From: Lentisphaerota bacterium
GTDB taxonomy: Bacteria; Verrucomicrobiota; Kiritimatiellia; PWTM01
Assembly: GCA_016873715.1 (NCBI GenBank)
Contig: VGWF01000003.1
Location: forward strand, 1-64,000
Length of the DNA stretch: 64,000 nt
Reading direction: 5' to 3'
Shown here: piece by piece, positions 27,682 through 37,584 of the stretch
How the letters are laid out: the number at the start of each line of letters is the position of its first letter
How positions within the stretch are numbered: the stretch's first letter is position 1
Position numbers and translations under genes: made by a program
The notes under the pieces: generated by a model
What the model saw: only the letters and a program-made list of their open reading frames with translations
Told to the model about the DNA's origin: nothing
Database searches by the model: none

Positions 27682-28119
27682 TCATTCGCCGCCCGCGGCG
27701 AAGGTCACGTTCTTGATCCCGGCCCTGGCGCATGCGTTCATCACGTCGATCATGCGCTGGTGCTTCGTGGCGTCGTCGCCCTGCAGCGTCACCATCGGCT
27801 CGGCCTTGGCGGCCGACGAGGCCATCCGGTAGCGCGTCAGCGTGGAGACGAGTTGCGGCAGGTCTACCGAGTCCGGCGCGTCGAACTCCAGGCCGTTGAG
27901 CACGACCCGGCCGGTCTCGCGCACCTCGATGACCTGTTCGTCCGCCATGTCCACCGACTGCGCCTGCGCGAGCATGCCGGGCAGGCGGATGCCGAGGTCG
28001 GCCTCGGACCGGACGAGGCTGGCCGTGGCGATGAAAAAGGCGAGCAGCAGGAAGACCATGTCGATCAGCGACGACACGTTGATGTCCGGCTCGTCGACCT
28101 CGTAGGTGGGCAGTTTCAT
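27682..28119 (-). CDS. ExbD/TolR-family protein
   Basis: DINVSSLIDMVFLLLAFFIATASL. Confidence 0.9.
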   Translation of the reverse strand: MKLPTYEVDEPDINVSSLIDMVFLLLAFFIATASLVRSEADLGIRLPGMLAQAQSVDMADEQVIEVRETGRVVLNGLEFDAPDSVDLPQLVSTLTRYRMASSAAKAEPMVTLQGDDATKHQRMIDVMNACARAGIKNVTFAAGGE

Positions 28120-28541
28120 GGCGCCGCCTCCAGTTCCGAGGGCGCGTACACGCCGAAGATGAAGTCGTCGACGCCGATCGCGGCCATGGCGGTGAGGACC
28201 TTCTTGACCTCCTTGTGCTTCACGTTGGCGTCGGCGCGAACGTAGACCTTGGTCTTCGGCTCGGTCTTGAGCCGCTCGGTCACCTCGGCCTTGAGTTCAT
28301 CGAGCGTCGCGGCCTTGTCGCCGCTGAAGATGGAGCCGTCGGCGAGGATGTTGACCGTCCACCGGTCGGGGCGCTCCTTGGGGACGACGCCCTTCGAGGC
28401 GACGGGCATCTCCATCTTCATCGTCCGGTTCTGGCTGACGGACGAGGCGCACATGAAGAAGATGAGCAGGAGGAAGACCATGTCGATCATGGGCGCCATC
28501 TGGAACTTGGCTTCCTCGGTATCTTCCTGCACGAAGCGCAT
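28116..28541 (-). CDS. ExbD/TolR-family protein
   Basis: FQMAPMIDMVFLLLIFFMCASS; YVRADANVKHKEVKKVLTAM. Confidence 0.9.
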   Translation of the reverse strand: MRFVQEDTEEAKFQMAPMIDMVFLLLIFFMCASSVSQNRTMKMEMPVASKGVVPKERPDRWTVNILADGSIFSGDKAATLDELKAEVTERLKTEPKTKVYVRADANVKHKEVKKVLTAMAAIGVDDFIFGVYAPSELEAAP

Positions 28542-28557
28542 GGCGCGTCTCCGGGGA

Positions 28558-29430
28558 TCAGGACTGGGGCTGGGCCGGGGCGGCCGGCGCGGCGGCCGGC
28601 TGCGGCATCGGCGCGGTCAGATCGGGAAGCGTGACCTGGTCGAGCGGAAGCTCGCCGGCGCGCAGCCGGTCCATGATCGCGGAGAGATGGTGCGTCAGGT
28701 TCCCGGCGAGACGGCCGATCCGCGCCATGTTCCCCTGGAACCGGGACTTCAGGTAGAAGTAGAAGAACATGAACGGAATGCCGACGATGAGGCCGAACGC
28801 GGTCGTGATCATGGCCTCGCCGATGTCGTTGGCGAGTTTCTCGGGGTCGCCCATCGCGCCGAGGCCGATCTTCTGGAACGCCTTGATCATTCCGCTGACC
28901 GTGCCGAGAAGCCCGAACATCGGGGCGACGGAGGCGATGATCGAGAGGTAGCTGATCGGGCGCAGGCCGTTGGTGTTCTCCTCGACGGCGGCCTCCTCCA
29001 TGGCCTTCTCGATCGTGGCGACGTCGGTGATGCCGTCGCTCAACCGGAGCAGGCCGGCGTTCAGGATGTTCGAGAAGACGCCGGGCGTGCCGCTGCAGGT
29101 CGCGCTCGCGTTGCGGAAGTCGAGGTTCGTGATCAGGTTCTGGAGCACGGGTACGAGGGACGACTGGACCATCTTCGGCTCGCGCAGGAAGATGAACCCG
29201 AAGATCGTCAGCGCGGCGCCGGCGATCGACAGCGCGCCGATCGGGTACATGGCCCATCCGCCGGTGACCCACATCCCCCACAGGGTGACGGACTGATCCT
29301 TCGCGGCCGCGGCGGCCGGCGCCGCGGCGGCGGCGGCAGCGGCGGGCGCCTGCGCGAAGACGGCCTGCGCGAGGGCGCCGACCGTGACGGCGGCGAGCAG
29401 GAAGAACACGGAACGGGTTCGGGTGGTCAT
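28558..29430 (-). CDS. MotA/TolQ/ExbB proton-channel family protein
   Basis: LSIIASVAPMFGLLGTVSGMIKAFQ...IGEAMITTAFGLIVGIPFMFFY. Confidence 0.92.
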   Translation of the reverse strand: MTTRTRSVFFLLAAVTVGALAQAVFAQAPAAAAAAAAPAAAAAKDQSVTLWGMWVTGGWAMYPIGALSIAGAALTIFGFIFLREPKMVQSSLVPVLQNLITNLDFRNASATCSGTPGVFSNILNAGLLRLSDGITDVATIEKAMEEAAVEENTNGLRPISYLSIIASVAPMFGLLGTVSGMIKAFQKIGLGAMGDPEKLANDIGEAMITTAFGLIVGIPFMFFYFYLKSRFQGNMARIGRLAGNLTHHLSAIMDRLRAGELPLDQVTLPDLTAPMPQPAAAPAAPAQPQS

Positions 29431-30500
29431 GGCTTCTCTCCTTGCGCGCCGGCGGGCGACGCGTCCGGCGCGGCTTTCGGTTCGGACTCCTTCAAGTACT
29501 TCGTCGAGAGGGCGTTCATGTCCTCCTCGGTGCCGAAGAAGATCCCGGCGATGTTGGGATCCTCGCCCGCGGCGGTCATGCCGTTCTCCATGATGAACTT
29601 CAGGCGGAGGCGGGCCTCGTCGCCCCAGTCGGTGCCGGTGAAGAGCCGGGCGACCTCGTAGTAGACGTCGCGCGCGCGGTGCGGCTCGTTGACGTCCTCG
29701 TAGCACTGCGCGGCGAGCATCAGGGCGTCCGGGAAGGTCTCGACGTCCTTGTTCTCGTGGATGACCGACTGCACGGCGGCGTCGAGGGCCTCGCGCGGCT
29801 TCTCCTGCGCGTAGAGGAGCCGGGCCTTGGCGAGCCAGTAGATGCCGTAGGATGCGTCGCCCGGCGACGGTTCGCGGGCGGCGGCCAGGCCCTTCGCCGC
29901 CTCGTCGAGCTTGCCGATCTCGACCAGGCACATCTGGGCGCGGATCACCGAGGACTCGCCGTACGGGTGCCAGTTGGCCGAGCGCCCGGCGGCGGCGAAG
30001 AGCGCGAAGGCGTAGCCGTACCATTTCTCCGCCTCGGGACGGCCGGCCTCGCCGCGCTTGGCCGCCTGCTGGGCGGCGCGCAGGTAGTAGCGGCCGGCCG
30101 CCATCACGGGCTCGGTCGCGTTGTTCTCCCGCAGGTCGAGGAACGCGAAGGTCGGCATCAGCGCGCCGTGCAGCAGCACGGCGGCCTGCGCCCAGCGGCG
30201 CTGGGTCGCGGCGGCATAGGCCTTCTCCTCGGGGACGGCAACCTTGAACTCCGCGTCGTCGAAGGCCTCGACCTTGAAGGACGACAGGACGCCCGGGGGC
30301 GAGTTCGTCATGCGGAAGTAGATGTCGGGGCCCTCGCGCTTGACGAGGATGACCTCGCGGATCGCCTCCCCTTCCTTGCCGAGGCGGACGAGGACCCCGT
30401 CCGGCGCGGCGGGCTTCGCGGGGGCGTTGGTCTGCGCCCGCGCGCAGAGGCCGGCGGCCGCCAGGGCCGCGACTGCGATCGCTGGAAGGTGACGGGTCAT
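29427..30500 (-). CDS. Exported TPR-like protein of the Tol-like operon
   Basis: Signal peptide; helical repeat region; stop/start overlap with the tolQ-like gene. Confidence 0.7.
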   Translation of the reverse strand: MTRHLPAIAVAALAAAGLCARAQTNAPAKPAAPDGVLVRLGKEGEAIREVILVKREGPDIYFRMTNSPPGVLSSFKVEAFDDAEFKVAVPEEKAYAAATQRRWAQAAVLLHGALMPTFAFLDLRENNATEPVMAAGRYYLRAAQQAAKRGEAGRPEAEKWYGYAFALFAAAGRSANWHPYGESSVIRAQMCLVEIGKLDEAAKGLAAAREPSPGDASYGIYWLAKARLLYAQEKPREALDAAVQSVIHENKDVETFPDALMLAAQCYEDVNEPHRARDVYYEVARLFTGTDWGDEARLRLKFIMENGMTAAGEDPNIAGIFFGTEEDMNALSTKYLKESEPKAAPDASPAGAQGEKP

Positions 30501-33304
30501 AGGCGCGCCTGGAACTTCTGCCGCAACTCCTTCGCCGCCTCCGTCTCGGGCAGCTGCGCCCACTCGGCGCGGCTCAGGAACTCGTCGAGGGTCTCCGCCG
30601 CCGACTTGAACTGGCCCAGCTTGCCGAGGCACTCCGCCCGGGCGATGTAGGCCCTGCCGACCCAGTCCTTGTGTCCGGCGTAGAGGACGTAGATGCGCTC
30701 GAAGTAGGCGGCGGCCTGGTCGTACTTGCGCTGGGCCTGCCACAGTTCGCCGCGGCCGTAGAGGGCGGCGGGCCACAGCGCCTTCCATTCCTTCGCGCCG
30801 AGCAGGTCCTTGTAGGAGGCGTCGGCCTTCTCGGCGTCGCCCTTTTCGCGGTAGAGGCGGCCGAGGACGAGCAGTGCCTGGGCGGCGTCGTCGGAACTGG
30901 CGTAGACCTCGCGGATGATGTTGTACTGGACGATCGCATCGTCGAACGCGCCCGCGTCCATGGCCTGCTGCGCGAGGAGCCGGCGGGCGGTCAGCGCGTA
31001 GTCCGTCTCCGTGAACTCGCGGATGATCGTCTCGGCCGCGGCGCGGGCGAGGTCCGCGTTCTTCGCGGCGACGGCGGCGTCGACCATCCACTCCAGGACG
31101 CCGGCGCTGGCGTACGGGAGGTTGTCCGCCCGGAGCATGAACTTCTGCATCGCGGCCTTCTCGGCGTCGGAGGCGTTCGGATCGTACTGGATGATCCGCT
31201 CGAGGCGGAGCGCGAGGACGTAGTCCTTCTCCGTCAGGGCCTTCTTCAGCAGTTCGCGCGCGTCGAGCCACGCCTTCTCGCCGTGGACCTTCCCGGCGCC
31301 GCGGGTGCGGTCGACCCATTTCTCGAGGATCAGGTCGACGCCCAGTTCCTTGCGGTCCTTCCCGTAGCGCGACAGGGCGTCCATGAAGAACTTGAGCGTC
31401 ACCTCCGGCTGGCCGAGGTCCCAGTAGGCCTCGCCGATCCAGTAGACCGCGAGCGGCACGTTGGATTCGGGCTTCGCGCGCTGGATGTAGGCGGTGAAGT
31501 GGTCGATGCACTCCTGGTACTTCTTCAGCTCGCGCAGCATCTCGCCGCACCGGAACGCGGCGTAGTTGTAGAGCTCGATGTTGAGCTCCATCGGCAGGGC
31601 CTTCTGGTAGCGGCGGACGGCCTCGTCCAGCTCGCCGACCGCGCCGGAGACGTCGCCGAGGATCACGTAGGCCTCGCCGAGGAGCTTGCTCTCGGGGTAG
31701 CGCTGCACGAACGCGAGGAGCTTGCGCTCGGCGTCGTAGAACTGGCTCAGGCCGAAGTCGCAGGTCGCCGAGCGGAAGGAGGCGTCCTCGGCGAACACCG
31801 AGGTCCCGAAGTTCTGCACGACCTTGTCGAAGTTCGGGAGCGCGTCCTCGTACTTCTTGTCGAAGAGGAAGGCCATGCCGAGCCAGTAGCGGCTGTCCGC
31901 CTCGCGCTCGCTGTCGGGGAACTCGCCGACGATGCGGCCGAAGTGCCGCTGCGCGTCGGGCATCTTCTCCTCCATGAACGACGCGTAGCCGAGCAGGAAG
32001 AGGACCTCGACGATGTCCTCGTGCTTCGGGCTCACCTCGAGCGCCTTCCCGAGCACCTGGAGGACCTTCGGCCAGTTCTGGGCGCCGGCGTAGATCTGGC
32101 CGACGGTCAGCGAGACCGTGTCGTAGTGCGGCCCGCCGGGGAAGTTGTCCATGTACTCGTGGCCGCGGGCGAGGCACTTGTCGTTGGGCTTGATGCGCGA
32201 GGCGCACAGGAACGAGAAATAGAGGTTCTCCTCGCGCTTCTCCTCGAGGCCCTCCTGGAAGAGGTTGTAGAACATCTCGCCGGCCTCGCGCAGGCGGCGG
32301 GTCTCCATGTAGGAGCGCGCGATGCGGTAGAACAGCTCGGGGTCGTAGTTCGGGATCTTCTCCAGGCCCTGCAGTTCGTTCTCGATCTCGGAGACGGTCT
32401 CCTGGGCGCGCAGCAGTTCGCGCGGGAGGCCGGGCGTCCGCTGGAGTCGCTTCACGCGCATCTGCCAGCGCGCGAGCTGGTCCTCGCAGTTGAGCTTGAG
32501 GGTGTCGTGGGGGTGGACGAGCCGGTAGACCCACAGGGCGTCGCGGTACTTCTCGTCGGCGAAGATCTCGTCCCCGGCCTGCAGCGCGGCCATGTTCATC
32601 GCGACGCTGCGCGACGCGAAGGAGCCGGGCTGGAGCAGCAGCGGGACCATCGGGTAGACCTTGTCGACGGTCAGGTCCTTGAAGTAGGAGGTCGCCAGCA
32701 TCGCGGCCGCCCAGTTGCGGCGCATGGGGTCGGGGGCGGTGCGGTAGATCTCGATCAGCAGCGGCTCGGCCGGGGCCCACTTCTCCTCGGCGAGGTGGCA
32801 GCGGGCCATGCAGACGAAGATGTCCGTCCGCATGTCGAGCGGGTACTGGTAGGCCTTCAGCGTCTTCTCGTAGGCCTTCAGCGCGTCGGCGTACTTGCCC
32901 TCGTAGCGCCACGTGTCGCCGATGAAGATGCCGACGAGGGCCGAGTTGGCGCCGTACTTGAACTTCTTCAGGTACGTGTCGAAGACCGTCCGGCACTCCT
33001 TGAACTGGGCGAGGAAGAGATGGCAGAGGCCGAGGCGGAAGTAGATGTCCTCCATCTCCGCCTTCATGCTGTCGTTGGGGGACTCGCCGAACCACTCGAT
33101 CAACTGCTGGAGGGGCGGAATGGCGTCCTCGTAGGCGCCGACCGCCAGGGCCGCCTGGGCCTTGGCCCGGACCTCCTTGACCGTGTCCTGCGCCGGCGCC
33201 GCGACGGCGCACACGCCGAGAACCGCGGCCGCGGCCAGCATGCGCAGCGCGCCGGGGACGGCGCGCCGGGGCGCGGGCTCCCGGATGGTCTCACACAACA
33301 ACAT
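30497..33304 (-). CDS. Large exported tetratricopeptide-repeat protein
   Basis: Signal peptide MLAAAAVLGVCAVAAPAQ; many TPR units (YEDAIPPLQQLIEWFGES, YADALKAYEKTLKAYQYP, YEDALPNFDKVVQNFG). Confidence 0.85.
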   Translation of the reverse strand: MLLCETIREPAPRRAVPGALRMLAAAAVLGVCAVAAPAQDTVKEVRAKAQAALAVGAYEDAIPPLQQLIEWFGESPNDSMKAEMEDIYFRLGLCHLFLAQFKECRTVFDTYLKKFKYGANSALVGIFIGDTWRYEGKYADALKAYEKTLKAYQYPLDMRTDIFVCMARCHLAEEKWAPAEPLLIEIYRTAPDPMRRNWAAAMLATSYFKDLTVDKVYPMVPLLLQPGSFASRSVAMNMAALQAGDEIFADEKYRDALWVYRLVHPHDTLKLNCEDQLARWQMRVKRLQRTPGLPRELLRAQETVSEIENELQGLEKIPNYDPELFYRIARSYMETRRLREAGEMFYNLFQEGLEEKREENLYFSFLCASRIKPNDKCLARGHEYMDNFPGGPHYDTVSLTVGQIYAGAQNWPKVLQVLGKALEVSPKHEDIVEVLFLLGYASFMEEKMPDAQRHFGRIVGEFPDSEREADSRYWLGMAFLFDKKYEDALPNFDKVVQNFGTSVFAEDASFRSATCDFGLSQFYDAERKLLAFVQRYPESKLLGEAYVILGDVSGAVGELDEAVRRYQKALPMELNIELYNYAAFRCGEMLRELKKYQECIDHFTAYIQRAKPESNVPLAVYWIGEAYWDLGQPEVTLKFFMDALSRYGKDRKELGVDLILEKWVDRTRGAGKVHGEKAWLDARELLKKALTEKDYVLALRLERIIQYDPNASDAEKAAMQKFMLRADNLPYASAGVLEWMVDAAVAAKNADLARAAAETIIREFTETDYALTARRLLAQQAMDAGAFDDAIVQYNIIREVYASSDDAAQALLVLGRLYREKGDAEKADASYKDLLGAKEWKALWPAALYGRGELWQAQRKYDQAAAYFERIYVLYAGHKDWVGRAYIARAECLGKLGQFKSAAETLDEFLSRAEWAQLPETEAAKELRQKFQARL

Positions 33305-33339
33305 CGGGGGCATTGTTGCGGCATCGGGACGCCGCATGC

Positions 33340-33369
33340 AACAAGAAAGAGGGCCGGGGAAGCCCCCGG
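33340..33369 (-). terminator. Putative intrinsic terminator after ribF (CCGGGG-gctt-CCCCGG then CCCTCTTTCTTGTT on the minus strand)
   Basis: Stem-loop followed by T-rich tract, just downstream of the ribF stop. Confidence 0.45.
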
Positions 33370-33374
33370 ACCGG

Positions 33375-34331
33375 TCATCCGGCCCGGGGCGGACCGGCCG
33401 GGTCGCACGAGGCGGCGATCGTGCGGGCGAGTTCGACGTCGATCGCGATCCGGGCGCGCAGCGCGGCGGCGTCGGGGAAAGCCTCGTCGCCCCGGATCCG
33501 ATGGAGGAAGGCGACCTCGACCGTGCGTCCGTAGAGGTCGCCGTCGAAGTCGAACAGGAAGACCTCGAGCACCGGGCGCCCGTCCGCGCCGAACGTGGGC
33601 CGGGTTCCGATGTAGGCGGCCCCCCCGCCCCGGACGCCGTCGCGCACCGTGTGGACCGCGTAGACGCCGGGCGGCGGGTGGAGCTCGCGCAGGGCGTCGA
33701 TGTTGGCCGTCGGGAAGCCCAGCTCGCGCCCGACGCGACGGCCGGGTTCGACCGTTCCCTCGACGCCGAACCATCGACCGAGCAGGGAGGCGGCGCCGGC
33801 CATGTCCCCGGCCGCCACGGCCTGGCGGACGCGGGTGCTCGACACCGGCGCGCCGCCGGACTCGACGGGCGGGACGAGGTCGACCGCGAAGCCGAACCGG
33901 TCCGCGAGGCGGAACAGCATCGCCGCATCGCCCGCGCCCCGGTGGCCGAAGCGCCAGCCCTCGCCGACCGCGATGCCGGCAAGGCCCGGCAGGCCCGAGG
34001 CCAGCCCGGCGACGAAGGCCTCGGGCTCGAGACGCGCGAACTCCGGCGTGAATTCGCGCACGAGGCATCCGTCGACGCCGAGTCCGTCGAGCAGCCGGAG
34101 CTTCATCGGCAGCGGGGTGATCAGCGGCGGGGCGGCGTCGGGACGGAGCACCCGCAGCGGGTGGGGATCGAACGTCAGCACCCAGGCCTGCCCGCCCGCG
34201 GCCCGGGCGCGGCTCCGGGCGGCGTCGATGACGCGCCGGTGGCCCAGGTGGAGACCGTCGAGGAAGCCCGCCGCAAGCGCCACCGGCCCCGCCTCGCGGG
34301 GGACCTCGGACGCCTGGCGGACCACGCGCAT
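33375..34331 (-). CDS. ribF: Bifunctional riboflavin kinase / FAD synthetase
   Basis: GFLDGLHLGHRRVI; VREFTPEFA; GWRFGHRGAGD; GRELGFPTANI. Confidence 0.92.
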   Translation of the reverse strand: MRVVRQASEVPREAGPVALAAGFLDGLHLGHRRVIDAARSRARAAGGQAWVLTFDPHPLRVLRPDAAPPLITPLPMKLRLLDGLGVDGCLVREFTPEFARLEPEAFVAGLASGLPGLAGIAVGEGWRFGHRGAGDAAMLFRLADRFGFAVDLVPPVESGGAPVSSTRVRQAVAAGDMAGAASLLGRWFGVEGTVEPGRRVGRELGFPTANIDALRELHPPPGVYAVHTVRDGVRGGGAAYIGTRPTFGADGRPVLEVFLFDFDGDLYGRTVEVAFLHRIRGDEAFPDAAALRARIAIDVELARTIAASCDPAGPPRAG

Positions 34332-35062
34332 CACACCGCCGGGAGCAGAACGGTCAGCGGGAGAAGCGAGGCCGCGAGATCCTCGCGGGTACCCTGCAGG
34401 ATCGCGTCGAGCGGCCGGGCGTCGCCCACTTGGAACGAGCCCGAGGCCGAGCGCCGGAGGGACTCGAGGAAGGCCCCGCACCCGAGCTCGCGGCCGATGT
34501 CGGCGCAGAGCGTCCGGACGTAGGTGCCCTTCGTGCATCGCAGCCGGAAGACGGCGCGGGGCGGGTCGAACCCGAGGAGGGAGAAGTCGTAGACGTGGAT
34601 CAGGCGCGGCTCGCGCGGGACGGTCTGCCCGCGACGGGCGAGCTTGTAGAGCGGCACGCCCTCCTTCTTGATCGCGGAGACCATCGGCGGGGTCTGCATC
34701 TGGTCGCCGCGGCGCGTCTCCATCGCGGCGCGGAGGGCGGCCTCCGTCACGCCGGCCGGGTCGCGTTCGGCGGTGACGCGGCCGTCGGCATCCTCGGTGT
34801 CGGTCTCGACGCCGAGGCGCATCGCGCCCTCGTAGGTCTTGTCTGCGCCCATCACGCGGTCGGAGACCTTGGTGCCGCGCCCGATCAGGAGCACGAGCAG
34901 TCCGGTCGCCATCGGGTCGAGGGTGCCGCCGTGGCCGACCTTGCGGAAGCGGAAGCGGCGGCGGACGGCGTCGACGACGTCATGGGACGTCATCCCGCCG
35001 GGCTTGTCGACCATCAGCAGGCCGTCGGGATCCGGAAGGTCGGAAGGCGGCGGTCGTCGCAT
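34331..35062 (-). CDS. truB: tRNA pseudouridine(55) synthase
   Basis: LLMVDKPGGMTSHDVVDAVRR; KVGHGGTLDPMATGLL; CTKGTYVRTLCADIGRELG. Confidence 0.95.
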   Translation of the reverse strand: MRRPPPSDLPDPDGLLMVDKPGGMTSHDVVDAVRRRFRFRKVGHGGTLDPMATGLLVLLIGRGTKVSDRVMGADKTYEGAMRLGVETDTEDADGRVTAERDPAGVTEAALRAAMETRRGDQMQTPPMVSAIKKEGVPLYKLARRGQTVPREPRLIHVYDFSLLGFDPPRAVFRLRCTKGTYVRTLCADIGRELGCGAFLESLRRSASGSFQVGDARPLDAILQGTREDLAASLLPLTVLLPAV

Positions 35063-35063
35063 C

Positions 35064-35477
35064 TCAGGGCTCCTCGTCCGCCCCCGGGGAGCGGGGCGCA
35101 TCGCGGGGGTCCGGCGCCGCGTCGTCCGCCGCCGGCTCCATCTCGGAGAGCAGCGCGAGGACGCGGTCGCCGCGTTCGATCGCAAGGTCGCGCTCGAAAC
35201 GGAAGACCGGCGTGTACTTCAGCTTCACGGCGCGGTGGCAGAGGTCCTGCAGCCTCCCGCGGTGGTGGTTCAGGTGGCGGAAGACGCGGGAGGCCTCGGC
35301 GTCGTCGCCGCGCACGGACACGAGGACCCGCGCCTGGCGGAGGTCCGGGCTCGTCTCCACGTGCGTCACGGTGACGGCGGCGAAGTCGAACGACTCGCCG
35401 GCCATCTCCCGGTACAGCACGGTCGCAAGCTCCCGCTTCAGGAGCTCGTTGATGCGGGTGATCCGCTGGCTCTGCAT
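35064..35477 (-). CDS. rbfA: 30S ribosome-binding factor
   Basis: RITRINELLKRELATVL; VTVTHVETSPDLRQARVLVSV; position between infB and truB. Confidence 0.92.
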   Translation of the reverse strand: MQSQRITRINELLKRELATVLYREMAGESFDFAAVTVTHVETSPDLRQARVLVSVRGDDAEASRVFRHLNHHRGRLQDLCHRAVKLKYTPVFRFERDLAIERGDRVLALLSEMEPAADDAAPDPRDAPRSPGADEEP

Positions 35478-35493
35478 CGCCCGGCCTCCGGCG

Positions 35494-37584
35494 CTACAAC
35501 TCCTGGGCGATCTTCTGCACGTCGTAGGCCTCGATGAGGTCGCCGGCCTGGTAGTCCCCGAAGTTGTCGAGGCGGATGCCGCATTCCTGGCCGTCGCGCA
35601 CCTCGGAGGCGTCGTTCTGGAACCGCTTCAGCGAGGCCAGGGCGCCCTCGAAGATGACGTCGCCCTGGCGCCGCACGCGGGCGCGGGCGCGGGACGTGAT
35701 CTTGCCGCCGCGCACGATGCAGCCGGCCACCGCCCCCTTCTTGCTCAGCTGGAAGACCTGCTTGACCATCGCCTGCCCCAGCGGGATCTCCTTGATCACC
35801 GGCTCGAGCAGTCCGGCCATCGCGTTGCGGACCTCGTCGATCAGCTCGTAGATGATGCTGTAGTGGCGGATCTCGACGCCCTCGCGCTTCGCGACCTTCT
35901 CGACCCCCGTCTCGTTCGCCACGTGGAAGCCGATGATGATCGCGTTCGAGGCCTTCGCCAGCAGCACGTCGTTGGCCGAGATGTTGCCGACGCCCGTCAG
36001 GATGACCTTCTGCGACACCTTCTGGCTCTTGATCTCGGAGAGGGCCTGCTGGATGGCCTCGAGCGTCCCCTGCACGTCGCTCTTGAGCACGATCGACAGC
36101 TCGACCTTCCTCGTCGCGTCCGTCTGCGTGAGCAGGTCGTCGAGCGACATCCCCCGCCGCGGCGCCTGCAGCGACTCGAGCCGGCGGGCCGCCAGCTTCT
36201 CCTCCGACGACTGCTTCGCCTCGCGGTCGTTGGCGACGACGCTGAACTCCGAGCCCGCCTCGGGCACCGCCGTCAGGCCGAGCATCTGCACCGCGAACGA
36301 CGGCCCCGCCGTGCGCACGCGGACGCTGCGGTCGTTCTCGAGGGACTTCACGCGGCCCCAGTAATCCCCGCAGACGACCGCGTCGCCGACCTGCAGCGTG
36401 CCGGACTTCACCAGCACCGTCGCCACCGGGCCGCTGCCCGGGGCCATGCGCGCCTCGAGCACGAAGCCCGACGCCCTGCGGCGCGGCACCGCCTTCAGGT
36501 CGAGCATCTCGGACTGGAGCAGGATCATCTCGAGCAGGTCGTCGATCCCCTGCCCCGTCGCGGCGCTGACCGGCACGCAGACGGTCGTTCCGCCCCAGTC
36601 GTCCGGCGTCAGCCCGTTCTGCTGGAGCTGGCCCTTCACGCGGTCGATGTTCGCGCCGGGAAGATCGATCTTGTTGAGCGCGCACATGGTCGTGACGTTG
36701 GCGGCCCGGGCGTGCTGGATCGCCTCCAGCGTCTGGGGCTTGATGCCCTCCTCGGCGGAGATCACGATGACGGCGATGTCCGTCACGTTCGCCCCGCGCG
36801 CCCGCATCTGCGTGAAGGCGGCGTGGCCCGGCGTGTCGATGAACGTGATCCACCGGTCGTGGAACTGCACCATGTAGGCGCCCATGTGCTGCGTGATGCC
36901 ACCGGCCTCGCCGGCGACCACCTTCGTCTTGCGGATGTGGTCGAGCAGCGACGTCTTGCCGTGGTCGACATGGCCCATGAAGGTGACGACCGGCGGGCGC
37001 TGGATCAGCTCCTCGGGCCGCTCCACGACCTCGGGCTTCGCCTCCACCTTCTTCTTGGGCGGAGCCGGCTTCTCCTCCTGGACCTTCTTCTCGTGCTCGA
37101 CGCGGATCCCGTGCTTGAGGCCGAGCTGGTGGGCCACGCGGAACTCGAGCCGCTCGTTGATCGACGCGAACACGTTCATCCGCATCAGCTCGGCGATCAT
37201 CACGTTCGGCTTGAGGCCGAGCTGGACGGCGAGCTCCTTGACGATGATCGGTTCGCGCACGCGGATGATCGACGGCTTCTCGGGCTCCGGCGCGTGCGCC
37301 GGGGCCGCCGGCGCCGCGGCCAACGACGCGGCCGGCGACGGCTCGGGCGGCGGCGGGGGTTCCGCCGGGGCCGGGACGGGTTCCGCGACGGGAACGGCGG
37401 CGACCGGCTCGGGCCCGGGGGCCGCGGCCGGCGCGGCACCGAACATCGCGCGCGCCTTCCGGACCTGCGTGACCGATGCGTTCGCCGAGGGGTTGGCGGT
37501 GACGTCCTCCCCGTCGGCGCGGAGCCGGTCCATCAGCTCCTTCGTCGCAACGTTCAGTTCCTTCGCCAGTTCGTACATTCTCAT
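35494..37584 (-). CDS. infB: Translation initiation factor IF-2
   Basis: [51 protein letters not shown]. Confidence 0.98.
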   Translation of the reverse strand: MRMYELAKELNVATKELMDRLRADGEDVTANPSANASVTQVRKARAMFGAAPAAAPGPEPVAAVPVAEPVPAPAEPPPPPEPSPAASLAAAPAAPAHAPEPEKPSIIRVREPIIVKELAVQLGLKPNVMIAELMRMNVFASINERLEFRVAHQLGLKHGIRVEHEKKVQEEKPAPPKKKVEAKPEVVERPEELIQRPPVVTFMGHVDHGKTSLLDHIRKTKVVAGEAGGITQHMGAYMVQFHDRWITFIDTPGHAAFTQMRARGANVTDIAVIVISAEEGIKPQTLEAIQHARAANVTTMCALNKIDLPGANIDRVKGQLQQNGLTPDDWGGTTVCVPVSAATGQGIDDLLEMILLQSEMLDLKAVPRRRASGFVLEARMAPGSGPVATVLVKSGTLQVGDAVVCGDYWGRVKSLENDRSVRVRTAGPSFAVQMLGLTAVPEAGSEFSVVANDREAKQSSEEKLAARRLESLQAPRRGMSLDDLLTQTDATRKVELSIVLKSDVQGTLEAIQQALSEIKSQKVSQKVILTGVGNISANDVLLAKASNAIIIGFHVANETGVEKVAKREGVEIRHYSIIYELIDEVRNAMAGLLEPVIKEIPLGQAMVKQVFQLSKKGAVAGCIVRGGKITSRARARVRRQGDVIFEGALASLKRFQNDASEVRDGQECGIRLDNFGDYQAGDLIEAYDVQKIAQEL

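Noticed and set aside
29427-33212. 1261-aa minus-strand ORF as one long protein
   Set aside because: Only the 29427-30500 part is a genuine gene; upstream part is out of frame with the TPR gene.
30671-34051. 1126-aa plus-strand ORF opposite the TPR and ribF genes
   Set aside because: Antisense shadow; periodic LVL/VEVGGG composition mirrors TPR codons.
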